Under the pieces are notes generated by a model. The model was given only the letters and a program-made list of their open reading frames with translations, was not told the origin of the DNA and searched no databases. A stretch of DNA of 64,000 nt, taken from assembly GCA_019918135.1 (NCBI GenBank), contig WBZZ01003655.1:1-64000 (forward strand). The letters are read 5' to 3'. Positions 9,318-17,076 of this stretch are shown in pieces (positions within the stretch are counted from its first letter, which is position 1; each line of letters starts with the position of its first letter). Origin of the DNA: Paulinella micropora. Its lineage: Eukaryota; Cercozoa; Imbricatea; Euglyphida; Paulinellidae. The position numbers were made by a program, and so were the translations under genes.

Positions 9318-10193
9318 TTATGGCAACAATAGAGAATTGACATACCAGAATATTTGAGACACCAAGACCACGTCACAGCCCGTGGTTAAGAGAACCCAGA
9401 CCGGATGATACAGAACACGGTCCTTATTCTTGGCGGAGGAATTGCAGTAGATCAAGATTAGCATAACCGACGTTGCGAACGTGACATAGGCTGCAGTGAT
9501 AGTCTGTACATGGTCACGCCGGGTGGTGGCGCCCAGCAGGCACACCCAGGCGTAAAGAAGCCAGGCGGCCGTGAGTGCGCCCAAGGTTCGGCCGACAAGG
9601 GCCCACGCTTGTCTGTCGGGCCGAAACCACGCGATACTGAACAGTATCAGTATCAGTGCTGATAAGTAGGTTAAGCCTGGCAGAATAATCAAGTGCACTA
9701 CCACCGAACCAGGTAGAGGGGGCGGGTTTGCTTCACACATTAGCAGCAGCATAAGTAGAACATGAGTTTGCGACCAAACCCACTGTAGGAGGCGTTCGTA
9801 CCGAACGTAATAGTAGAGTTGCCAGAGCCACCACTGCGCGGAAACAGTCCCGCCGCAGTTCGTTTCGCTGGCCAGCCCTCTGTACAGCCAAAGTGTTAGC
9901 CTGCGATTGAAACAGAGTATGCTGCCCCCGGCAAAGTCAGATATAAGCACATGGAACAGTTTACTCTTCCGGCGTATGGCCAGCCAGGTCCTGTACCTAT
10001 CGGACAGCAGCAATGTGCCGCACGTGGCCACGTAAAACCAGAATTCGATTATGGCCAAGAGCCTTAGAATTGTGTGCAGGCGTTGGGGCAAACGTGGCAG
10101 TGTTGCAGTCTTTTGGGTTCGGGTGACGGCAGTCCCTGTTCTGGACGCACGGCCGGAAGCTCTTGTTGCAACGAAAACGACAGGCTCAGTCAT
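9318..10193 (-). CDS. Seven-segment membrane protein
   Basis: A 291-residue protein from the ATG at 10193. The N-terminal 35 residues are basic and Thr-rich with no signal peptide. Hydrophobic segments lie near residues 40-65, 80-98, 120-150, 158-185, 193-215, 224-245 and 258-290, giving about seven helices with the last one ending almost at the C-terminus. No known receptor, transporter or fusion motif is visible. Its start overlaps the stop of the small membrane protein at 10186-10386 on the same strand by 8 bases, suggesting one transcript. Similar in topology, not in sequence, to the proteins at 4678-5964 and 12202-13086. Confidence 0.75.
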   Translation of the reverse strand: MTEPVVFVATRASGRASRTGTAVTRTQKTATLPRLPQRLHTILRLLAIIEFWFYVATCGTLLLSDRYRTWLAIRRKSKLFHVLISDFAGGSILCFNRRLTLWLYRGLASETNCGGTVSAQWWLWQLYYYVRYERLLQWVWSQTHVLLMLLLMCEANPPPLPGSVVVHLIILPGLTYLSALILILFSIAWFRPDRQAWALVGRTLGALTAAWLLYAWVCLLGATTRRDHVQTITAAYVTFATSVMLILIYCNSSAKNKDRVLYHPVWVLLTTGCDVVLVSQIFWYVNSLLLP

Positions 10194-10386
10194 CTGTGTC
10201 CTTTTGGCTCAGAATCCCAAGTAAAAAGCTCAGACAGACAAGGCAGCCGCAGGTAATCAACCAGAGCACTATAAGCACAGAGTTTTCTTTGCCTGCTAGT
10301 GATGATAGCAGCAAAGACAAGAATGTGTACAGTGCTTGTCCGGTTACGATTGCTAGCACCAGTTGTTGGTAGGGTATTAAATTCAT
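10186..10386 (-). CDS. Small two-helix membrane protein
   Basis: A 66-residue protein starting at the ATG at 10386 (MNLIPYQQL). The frame is open further upstream, but there it consists of G/C-run low complexity. Two hydrophobic helices (about residues 8-28 and 38-58) are joined by a short polar turn (AGKENS), and the tail is QKDTDD. Its 3' end overlaps the 5' end of the seven-segment gene on the same strand, so the two are probably co-transcribed and may form a complex. No family recognised; small hydrophobic proteins of this kind are common in viral envelopes. Confidence 0.6.
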   Translation of the reverse strand: MNLIPYQQLVLAIVTGQALYTFLSLLLSSLAGKENSVLIVLWLITCGCLVCLSFLLGILSQKDTDD

Positions 10387-10614
10387 GTGTTTCTTGCTTA
10401 CTTGTATACGGCTCCCGCTCTCGGGCTGCTTCCTGCCCCTTCCCCCCCCCTTCCCCTTCCCCCTCCCCCCGTCCTTTCCTTGGACCTGTTCTGGGGGGGG
10501 GGGGGGGAGGAGTAAGGGAGGGTGCAGTTCCAGCCCCCCACTCTCCCTCCCTCCCGCTAAAATGTGTAAAACAAGAAAAAAAAGCAAAACCTGGCCCCCC
10601 CCCCCCCCCGCTAA

Positions 10615-11010
10615 ATGATAGATATAGATTTGGTTCGCTTAGCAGAGTGGCTTTTGGAAGAAGCCGTAAGGTATTTGAATCATACGATAGCGCAGAGCAT
10701 CCGGTCCGGTCTGTACAATTTAAGTGCCTACCTCTGGTTGGGGTTCTTATTTTTAATGTTGTGGCTCGTGCTGGCAACAGCCAAGGCGTACACTCGGCGT
10801 GTGGTGCAGGCCAATCCGGCGGTTGCTCCGCCCGAAACCTCTGCCCTGCAGGATCTCGCGCCAGGAAAAAAAACAGAGTTTAATGATCTAAGCTGCGAGC
10901 CCCTGCAGAGTAAACACCCCTGCTGGGACAACAGAAATATCAGGTGGACCAGACTAGCACGCGACAATACCGACAGTCTCTCTAGAATATTGGAAGACCT
11001 GTACGAGTGA
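10615..11010 (+). CDS. Single-pass membrane protein
   Basis: A 131-residue protein with its ATG directly after a C-run. Residues 1-35 form an amphipathic region (WLLEEAVRYLNHT, with a glycosylation site). Residues 38-60 are a strong membrane helix (YLWLGFLFLMLWLVLATA), followed by a basic stop-transfer (KAYTRR) and a polar tail of about 70 residues with two Cys. The lack of a signal peptide and the positive residues after the helix suggest a signal-anchor with the tail inside the cell or virion. It starts divergently from the small membrane gene at 10386 and ends convergently with the gene at 10982, overlapping by 29 bases. Confidence 0.65.
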   Translation: MIDIDLVRLAEWLLEEAVRYLNHTIAQSIRSGLYNLSAYLWLGFLFLMLWLVLATAKAYTRRVVQANPAVAPPETSALQDLAPGKKTEFNDLSCEPLQSKHPCWDNRNIRWTRLARDNTDSLSRILEDLYE

Positions 11011-11887
11011 GGTCCGGACCCCGCCGCAAAAGGCAGCCCCGCGCGAGCGCCAGGCACTGCTGAGTCTTGTTCAGCAGCTCTCGCAGCTCGTCCAAGACGG
11101 GTGCAACGTGTGACTCTGCGGGGCCCCGCGAGCCCGCCGGCTCACCGTACAAGTAATGGACAAGCTCTTGTGCGGCTTGGCCTTGGCCGGTGCTACTAGG
11201 CTGTATCGTCTTTGTCCCAGTGCCGTACCAGTCCTCCATGGTGTCCGGCGAGGGGGGATACAGGTCGTCTCGCTTTATGTCGTTTTCTTTCTTCTCAAAC
11301 CCGTCGTCGGGCCCCGCGGCCCGCGGCCTTGCCTCCTGCGTAGACCAAACAGGCAGTAGAGCTACTCGCGTTGGAGGGCTCAATCGCCAGGTATCCGATA
11401 GTCGTGTCACCACGGAGCCAAAACTGGCGCCAGACTGGCACAGCTGTCGCACGCTTTCTTTCCACTGACGATAAAAGGCCTCGTCGCGGCTTCTGGTGGT
11501 GCCTCGCAGCGGACCGCTCACACCCACGACAGTGTAACTTTGCTTGGCCCAAGAAACACGCTGTTCCAGCATAGCTTTCTCGCCAAAACCAATCGATTTG
11601 CCGGGCGCCGCATACTTGCTGCCAGGACGAAGGCTAGGGCTGCTCCGCCGCTGAAAAAGACGGAGCTCTCGGCCCTGTATAGAAACCTGTAGATCTTTGC
11701 CCTTAGGGGTTGTCATGTAAAGACACTCTACCAAACGTAAGGAAGTCTGGTCGCGCTCACCCTGCGCCTCTTCAAAGGCTAACATTAAAGGCGAGTATGC
11801 GTTTTCAGAGAGATAATACAAAGTGATGTCTCCCAAGGGCTTGCTGCTAGTGCGCTGCTTCTTTGACACACCCCGCGCCGATCTCAT
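10982..11887 (-). CDS. Unknown soluble protein
   Basis: About 301 residues from the ATG at 11887; the frame also runs up to a GTG at 11902. The N-terminus is basic (RSARGVSKKQRTSSK). The first 160 residues look folded and beta-rich, with a Gly/Ser-containing loop (YTVVGVSGPLRG). Residues about 185-240 are polar and charged (DDGFEKKENDIKRDD). A helical C-terminus with a leucine pattern follows (VLDELRELLNKTQQCLALARG). No signal peptide, membrane segment or familiar motif. It overlaps the 3' end of the convergent membrane gene. Confidence 0.6.
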   Translation of the reverse strand: MRSARGVSKKQRTSSKPLGDITLYYLSENAYSPLMLAFEEAQGERDQTSLRLVECLYMTTPKGKDLQVSIQGRELRLFQRRSSPSLRPGSKYAAPGKSIGFGEKAMLEQRVSWAKQSYTVVGVSGPLRGTTRSRDEAFYRQWKESVRQLCQSGASFGSVVTRLSDTWRLSPPTRVALLPVWSTQEARPRAAGPDDGFEKKENDIKRDDLYPPSPDTMEDWYGTGTKTIQPSSTGQGQAAQELVHYLYGEPAGSRGPAESHVAPVLDELRELLNKTQQCLALARGCLLRRGPDLTRTGLPIF

Positions 11888-12201
11888 CAAAAGCCCCTCC
11901 ACCGGGTCCCTCCACCGGTTCTGCCCTTTTTAATGTTATAAGCCCCTCTCTCTCGATCTGTTTTGTCGAGTGGCCAAAGGGGTGGGGAGCCCCCCCCCCC
12001 TGCACCACAGCAACCCTCTCCGTCTTCTCCCACCCCCCCCCCCCCTCAGCACAGCAACCCCTCTTTCCCCCCCCCCCCCCGCCCTCCTTTGCTTCTCCCC
12101 CCCCCTGCTTCTTGGTCAAAGAAATGGGGTTGTGTGTCACAATTTGTTTTTCTTTAATAAAACTGTTGGCCCTGCTGGGAAATCCTAATTTGCTGGCCTT
12201 A
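11888..12201. other. Intergenic C-run region with gene-end signal
   Basis: About 314 bases between two minus-strand genes. C-runs at 11990-12110 are G-runs on the sense strand upstream of the gene at 11887. The A/T-rich stretch near 12150-12165 contains TTAATAAAA and probably marks a transcript end. No gene seen. Confidence 0.45.
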
Positions 12202-13086
12202 TTAATCGCATATTTCATAGAGCGCCATCATGAGCAAATAGTCGCTTACAAGCACCAGGGAGGACAGTAGTGTAAAACTCCTACCGTATTCAGACTTCCC
12301 ATCGTCGTCGTCGGTATAATTAAAGCAAAAAGAGAGCAGATCCAAGTATTTTGCAAAGGTTCTGGCGCCAGTTAAAAAGCTAAGAGCACAGAATAGCACA
12401 AGAGTAAAAAAAGCCGTTGCCTGTACACCGCAGGCTGCCTGCAACCAGAGGACGTCTGGCACTCTTTCCAATTTAGAAAGCCGTACACAAAAATAGGTAA
12501 ACAAACTGGCCAACATACCCGCTTGACAGAATTGACTGAATAACATCCAACCACTAGTCTTATCTGTCCAGTAGACAACCATCAAGGCTACTACGTTCAG
12601 TCCAGCGCTAATCGCAGAAAAAACCAGCAAAGCATCGATGTCCTCGAGCTTTTCTTGTCTCACCAGAAAGAGCGTCAGGGTGGTCGACACGTAACAGCCG
12701 AGCAAACGAAAGAATTCGTTTGCCCTGAACTTTTGTGACCCGGCAGCAGTTCTTTTGCGGGAGTCAGAAGAAGAAGCACTTTTTCCGCGGGGCTGAGAGT
12801 AGTAAAACAAGTAGCAGCAATCAAACAAGACGTATATCAGCTGGATGGCAGCCACCGACAGCGCCAAACGCAGCGAGGTGAGGTGCTCGGTGCAAGGCTG
12901 ATCGAACAGCAGTGCCACATTGATCACAATTATAGCGTAAGCCAGCACCATAAGGCCACAGAAAAGGACATCGAGACAGGATAGGAGATCGCGTATCGGT
13001 GATGATGGTGTGCTTTGCTTTGCATACTCCTCAAACATGATCTGCGAGCAGATGTTGACAGCAGATCTTTGTAGATATTTAAGCAT
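12202..13086 (-). CDS. Seven-segment membrane protein
   Basis: About 294 residues from the ATG at 13086. The N-terminal 40 residues are polar. Hydrophobic segments follow near residues 38-65, 72-98, 128-146, 152-178, 184-208, 218-245 and 268-294, giving about seven helices. Between the second and third lies a basic Ser-rich loop (GKSASSSDSRKRT), and before the last an acidic loop (YTDDDDGKSEY). The final helix ends at the C-terminus (LYEICD), as in the protein at 9318-10193. No conserved receptor or transporter motif seen; function unknown. Divergent from the ERCC4 gene across a purine tract. Confidence 0.75.
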   Translation of the reverse strand: MLKYLQRSAVNICSQIMFEEYAKQSTPSSPIRDLLSCLDVLFCGLMVLAYAIIVINVALLFDQPCTEHLTSLRLALSVAAIQLIYVLFDCCYLFYYSQPRGKSASSSDSRKRTAAGSQKFRANEFFRLLGCYVSTTLTLFLVRQEKLEDIDALLVFSAISAGLNVVALMVVYWTDKTSGWMLFSQFCQAGMLASLFTYFCVRLSKLERVPDVLWLQAACGVQATAFFTLVLFCALSFLTGARTFAKYLDLLSFCFNYTDDDDGKSEYGRSFTLLSSLVLVSDYLLMMALYEICD

Positions 13087-13095
13087 ATATATCAA

Positions 13096-13327
13096 GTGAG
13101 GAAAAGTCCAAGATAGACTTGCGGCCGGGGAGGTATCGGCCGGGGAGGCATCGGCCGGGGAGAGAGGGGGAGGGAGGAGGGAGGGAGGGAGGGAGGAGGG
13201 AGGGAGAAAAAAAGGGGAGGGGGGCCAGGGAGAGAGAGAGAGAGAGAGAGAAAGGAGGGGGGGGGGGGGGAAAGGGCATTACAAATGCTACAAATAGAGT
13301 TGTAAGTTTTTTGTCGTCAGATTCTTG
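13096..13327. repeat. GA microsatellite and G-run between divergent genes
   Basis: It contains three copies of a 15-base unit (CGGCCGGGGAGGYAT, with variants) at about 13122-13164, a GGGA-rich stretch, a (GA)n repeat near 13228-13250 and a run of about 14 G near 13257-13271. The purines lie on the sense strand of the ERCC4 gene. Confidence 0.6.
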
Positions 13328-14617
13328 ATGCAGCAGAAGCAAGAGCCTTCCGATACAAACCGGGTCGTAGCAGAGGCGTGCGTGCAGGCTCTTGCGCAGC
13401 TGAGTCCAGTGTCTGGCTCACGGGCACGCCTGGCGGCGTGGGAAAATTTGGCACAAGATTCCGTTTCCCGCAGCGCTCTTCCTACCAGCGCCGAGCTGAA
13501 GCTTTTTTGGGAAAAGTTTCTGTTGGTGAACTGGCAGGGACTTGCGGGGCTGCGCGCAGCAATACCAGGCTTGACCGAAGGAACAGCCAGGTGTTACTCG
13601 GTGGAGCTGGCGGCGGAGCTGGCCAGGCTAAGCGAACAGGACCTGAGCCGTGGGGCCGCGCGGCGCTGGACGGGCAGCTGGCTCGCTGCTGCGCCCCAAG
13701 CCTCCATGGAGGTGATGTTGGTTCTAGACCACCGGGAAGCGGGGCTGCGGCGCTGTCTGCAGGGGCTGCCCTTTGTCGCGTGCGAGGAGCTACCCTTGGG
13801 CGACATTGCCTTTCGCATGCAAGGGCGTACCAGACGCCTGTTTGAACGCAAACGAGCGGACGATTGTTTACAGGGCATCTACTCGGGTCGTTTCCAGGCA
13901 CAGCGTGAGGCGCTGGCGGATTGGGTGCGCGAAGAACCCGTGCAGCGCAGCGGTTGCGTAGGCTACATTTTCGAAAGCCCCGGCTGGCTGCTGCAAGCCG
14001 AAACAAACGCACAGAGTCCTTTGCTGCTAGGCTTGAAGCGGGCGCAGGTGGTCTGCAAGGGCGGCTCCGAGCCAGACGCGGCGGCGTTAGCGCTGTTGCG
14101 CTCTACCGAGTGTAGTACGCAAATTAAGTACGGTTTCCAGTCCTTCAATACCGCCCACATTTTGCACACGGCAGTGCTGATCTTGAATTTGTTTCGTGCT
14201 TGGGAAGCCACAACAGGCACTGCTACGGGAGAACAACGGGCCACAACAGGCGATAGCGGTAAGCTGCAAGCCGCGGTAGTACACGAGCGCGCGCGCCAGG
14301 GGCGCCGCACCTATCGCGCGGGGTCAGACCTGTCGCTCGGGCAGGCAGAGCGGCTTGGCTGTTACGCCGCAATCCGAGGGGTCAGCCCCGCGGTGGCTAG
14401 GGCGCTATGTGCGCGCTACCCGACGGTAGCCAAACTAGTCAAGAGATGTCTGGACTTGGGGGGTGCGGGCTGCAGGCAGGAGTTGGCAGCGCTGCAGGTC
14501 CGAGCCCGGCCCGCCGCGCCGCCACGGCGCTTGGGACCCAAACTTGCGACGCGCATCTTGTGTCGCTTGGGCGCTTACGAGTGCAATCGGGACAAAAGCA
14601 AGCCTTGTAACTGCTAA
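13328..14617 (+). CDS. ERCC4-type structure-specific nuclease (XPF/MUS81-like)
   Basis: About 429 residues from the ATG at 13328. The nuclease core is clear: LVLDHREAG (residues about 132-140), LPLGDIAF (Gly-Asp at about 158-159) and LFERKRADD (about 171-179), matching the family V/L-D-x-R-E, G-D and ERK-x3-D signature. SGRFQAQ follows, as in XPF and MUS81. The C-terminal part (about 330-425) has helix-hairpin-helix-like sequence (RGVSPAVARALCARYP, then LGPKLATRILCRLG) that would bind branched DNA. Family members cut forks, flaps and recombination junctions. Viral versions occur in several large DNA virus lineages, including asfarviruses and giant viruses. Role here: resolution or repair of viral DNA, probably as a homodimer. 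A TTAATTAAA signal follows. Confidence 0.88.
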   Translation: MQQKQEPSDTNRVVAEACVQALAQLSPVSGSRARLAAWENLAQDSVSRSALPTSAELKLFWEKFLLVNWQGLAGLRAAIPGLTEGTARCYSVELAAELARLSEQDLSRGAARRWTGSWLAAAPQASMEVMLVLDHREAGLRRCLQGLPFVACEELPLGDIAFRMQGRTRRLFERKRADDCLQGIYSGRFQAQREALADWVREEPVQRSGCVGYIFESPGWLLQAETNAQSPLLLGLKRAQVVCKGGSEPDAAALALLRSTECSTQIKYGFQSFNTAHILHTAVLILNLFRAWEATTGTATGEQRATTGDSGKLQAAVVHERARQGRRTYRAGSDLSLGQAERLGCYAAIRGVSPAVARALCARYPTVAKLVKRCLDLGGAGCRQELAALQVRARPAAPPRRLGPKLATRILCRLGAYECNRDKSKPCNC

Positions 14618-14684
14618 CACGCGCCGGGGGAGGGGGGAAGGGAACGAAAGAGAGAGAGAGAGAGAGAGAGAGAGCAGCAAAGTT

Positions 14685-14694
14685 ATTAATTAAA
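14685..14694. terminator. TTAATTAAA gene-end signal after the ERCC4 gene
   Basis: ATTAATTAAA lies about 70 bases past the stop, after a GA repeat, and 27 bases before the next ATG. The same palindromic motif recurs after other genes in the window. It is read as a polyadenylation or termination signal by position only. Confidence 0.5.
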
Positions 14695-14720
14695 GGAAAA
14701 GGAACAGAGAAACAAGAAAA

Positions 14721-16373
14721 ATGTCCAACGCACGTTTTTATTGGTATTGTGAAGAAAGCAATTGGCCCCCAGGGGCCCTAGCGGTACCATGCGGCGGGCC
14801 TGGCCCGCCGGACGGCGCAACCATCGTCACAATTGCACCAACACACGAAACGACCGCGGCTGAAATCGAAGAAAGGCTGTGCGCTGCACAGCCTTATTAC
14901 AGCTGGAAATGGCAGGCTGAGCTGGACGCGGCGCCAATCAGGACGCCCGTCAAAGTAGTGCCTGGCCCCAACATGCACTACCCCGTCAAGCAGCTAAAGG
15001 ACCTGTTATGGCCGACGGCGGAGAGGCCGCGCAAACAGCATCAGCGGAGCATCCTAGACAGCCCAAGGAACAGCCCAAGCAGCCCCGCTAGCGCAAGCCC
15101 AGCGATTCCCTTCGACTATATTCCCCTCGGGGCTTCGCTGTCACTTGACGACGTTAACGGCGAGACCGAGAGTGTGACCGAGACCGAGTCTCGGGTGACG
15201 CTTCTTTCGTCTTTGTCAGGGAAGAGGAAACGACCGGACTCCTGCCGGCCACCGGCCGCGTCCCCAGGGGGAGGCAGTCAGGGTCCCGAAGAGCGGCTCG
15301 TACACAAAGAGCTAGAGCTGCTGCAGCAAAGCAATGATCCGCTGTTTGAGAAAGGCAGACAGTTGGTCGTCTACCACGACAACAAAAGTCCCGGGAGCCG
15401 CGCCTTGTACAGCTCCCTGAGCCGCTATCTAGCTCCCGGAAAGTGTCGCGAATTCCGGGGCGCGTCGTCAGGGGAGTGCGAGGGCGGACAGCCAGGCGCT
15501 GTCACCTACGTGATATACGCCGGCGACAAGCGCGAGCTCTTGCACATCCTAAACAGCGTTCTGCCGGCTAAGGACGGGAAGCGGGAACAAAACACAGGTG
15601 GTTTGGCGCTGGTGGGGCTGCCAGTCGACATGATTCGCTACCTCCGCATAGCCATGCAAGGTAAGGGTAACTCACAGTTCTACGAGCGCACCTTCACGTG
15701 GTACAGCTGGTCCAAGCGGGGGCTCGCCGACCACTTCCATGTGTTCAGACAAGCGGTCGACAGCTACGACCCCCTGCCACCACCGCCACAAAAGCCAGCT
15801 AAGCACAGCGGGAACAAGCGGCAAAAACCCAAGAAAAGAAAACAGCCAGCGCAGAACCAGAACCAGCTGCAGCGCGTGCAAAGGGAATTAGAACTACTGG
15901 CCGCGGACCCCTCCAACCGCCTGTTCGAAAAGTCAAGAAATCTGGTTGTTTATTCCGGCGAGGCAAAAAGCCCCGCCAGCGATTTCTTGCATAATCGTCT
16001 TAGAAAACTAATGCCGGGTGGTCAATGCCGAGCGTTTAAAGAGGTGGTCGAGGGGTCGGCGGGGGCCGACCCCGGCCTCCGCAATACCTACGTACTGCAC
16101 GCAACCACTGCTGGCGACCTAGCAAAATTTCTTGACTTAATACTACCGCTAGGCAATACAAAGCAAGAGAGCAGCCTGTGTGGCCTGGTGTTAGTAGGTC
16201 TGTCCAAACCTTTAATTCAACACCTCTCGGTCGAGCTCCCTGCAAGCAGAAACAGGACATATTACGAGCACACACTCACGTGGTACACCGATTCCCAAAA
16301 CGGGTTGTGTGGCCAAACTCATGTACTTAAACAAGCGATTAAGCGCTTTCTAGCGACCAAAGCTAGGCTTTGA
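14721..16373 (+). CDS. Protein with two copies of an unrecognised domain
   Basis: A 550-residue protein. Residues 1-100 are a distinct N-terminal part; 100-190 are a Ser/Pro-rich disordered linker with a basic GKRKRP patch. Two homologous domains follow, about residues 193-350 and 390-548. Shared landmarks are an ELELL helix, LFEK-x2-x-LVVY, SPxS, LxPGxCRxF, a strand with Y-V-I/L-x-A, a LALVGL or LVLVGL strand, and a YERTFTWYS or YEHTLTWYT motif followed by an HVxxQA helix. They are joined by a Lys-rich linker (KRQKPKKRKQP). The alternating strands and helices suggest a compact alpha/beta fold. I do not recognise the family. No signal or membrane segment; the basic linkers suggest a nuclear or DNA-associated role. 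Confidence 0.75.
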   Translation: MSNARFYWYCEESNWPPGALAVPCGGPGPPDGATIVTIAPTHETTAAEIEERLCAAQPYYSWKWQAELDAAPIRTPVKVVPGPNMHYPVKQLKDLLWPTAERPRKQHQRSILDSPRNSPSSPASASPAIPFDYIPLGASLSLDDVNGETESVTETESRVTLLSSLSGKRKRPDSCRPPAASPGGGSQGPEERLVHKELELLQQSNDPLFEKGRQLVVYHDNKSPGSRALYSSLSRYLAPGKCREFRGASSGECEGGQPGAVTYVIYAGDKRELLHILNSVLPAKDGKREQNTGGLALVGLPVDMIRYLRIAMQGKGNSQFYERTFTWYSWSKRGLADHFHVFRQAVDSYDPLPPPPQKPAKHSGNKRQKPKKRKQPAQNQNQLQRVQRELELLAADPSNRLFEKSRNLVVYSGEAKSPASDFLHNRLRKLMPGGQCRAFKEVVEGSAGADPGLRNTYVLHATTAGDLAKFLDLILPLGNTKQESSLCGLVLVGLSKPLIQHLSVELPASRNRTYYEHTLTWYTDSQNGLCGQTHVLKQAIKRFLATKARL

Positions 16374-16375
16374 CA

Positions 16376-16408
16376 GTGATCTTCTTTTTTTAATTATAAC
16401 TAAAAATT
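16376..16408. terminator. Shared A/T-rich end signal between convergent genes
   Basis: TTTTTTTAATTATAAC lies between the stop of the plus-strand gene (16373) and that of the minus-strand gene (16400), and could serve both. Confidence 0.5.
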
Positions 16409-16789
16409 TACTTGCCTCTCAATTCTTTTATTCAACACCCGGCGTCGTCGGCTGCAAGGTCGTGGCTTCTCCCACCGGCGCGCCGTCGCTGGTGCCCTCG
16501 CTGGAGGGGGGGAGGCCTTCTTCTCCGGGGCTGGCCCCCCCGCGACCTGCGCCTCGGTCTCGTGGCTTGTCTGTTCCTTCGTGGCTGGCTCCCTCGCGAC
16601 CTGCGCCTTGGTCCCGTGATTGTTCTGCTTCTCCGCAGCTGGCCCCCTCGCGACCTGCGCCTCCTCGGTCGCGGTCGCTGGTTCCTTTGTGGCTGGTTCC
16701 TTTGCTTGCTCCGGGGCTGGCGCCGTTTTGAGTTTTTTTGAAACAGGTGCCGCTGCTAGGTCGTCATCGGGGCGTTCGTGCTGGGGCAT
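16400..16789 (-). CDS. Small basic disordered protein with short repeats
   Basis: A 129-residue protein from the ATG at 16789 (MPQHERPDDD). It is rich in Ala, Pro, Glu and Lys and has about three imperfect repeats of the type AQVAxxPAxEK separated by Thr/His-containing spacers. The C-terminus is strongly basic (RRWEKPRPCSRRRR). It is probably unfolded alone and could bind nucleic acid or act as a virion basic protein. The even repeat structure and the end signal support a real gene, but composition alone cannot prove it. Confidence 0.5.
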   Translation of the reverse strand: MPQHERPDDDLAAAPVSKKLKTAPAPEQAKEPATKEPATATEEAQVARGPAAEKQNNHGTKAQVAREPATKEQTSHETEAQVAGGPAPEKKASPPPARAPATARRWEKPRPCSRRRRVLNKRIERQVNF

Positions 16790-17060
16790 GGTTGATAGCT
16801 GTGTTTAAAAAGCCGGTGGGGGCGGGGGGGGGAAAAGATAATGCACAGGAAAACACACTGCCCTTTTTGTTAGAACAATGACCAAAGAAGGGAGGGGGGG
16901 GGAGTGCCCCCCCCCCCCCCACCCTACCCCAAGAGGGGCGGTGGGGGGAGAGGAGGGGGGAGGCAAGAAAGGGGGGGGGGGTGCTTCCCCCTTCCCACCT
17001 CTTGGCCAAGACATATAAAGGAACACTAGACGACGCTTCAGCGTCGAACACACGCCGCGC
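16790..17060. other. Intergenic G/C-runs
   Basis: About 270 bases between divergent genes, with alternating G-runs and C-runs (16890-16985) able to fold on each other, followed by the TATA-like box and inverted repeat annotated separately. Confidence 0.5.
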
Positions 17061-17076
17061 ATGTTCGACGCTGAAG
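17014..17076 (+). promoter_or_regulatory. TATA-like box and 15-bp perfect inverted repeat across the start codon
   Basis: TATAAAG at 17014-17020 is followed by CTTCAGCGTCGAACA at 17036-17050. Its exact reverse complement lies at 17062-17076, with an 11-base loop between. The second arm begins at the second base of the ATG at 17061. If transcription starts upstream of 17036, the RNA would fold a 15-bp stem hiding the start codon. If it starts within the arm, the repeat is more likely a DNA-binding site. Confidence 0.7.
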
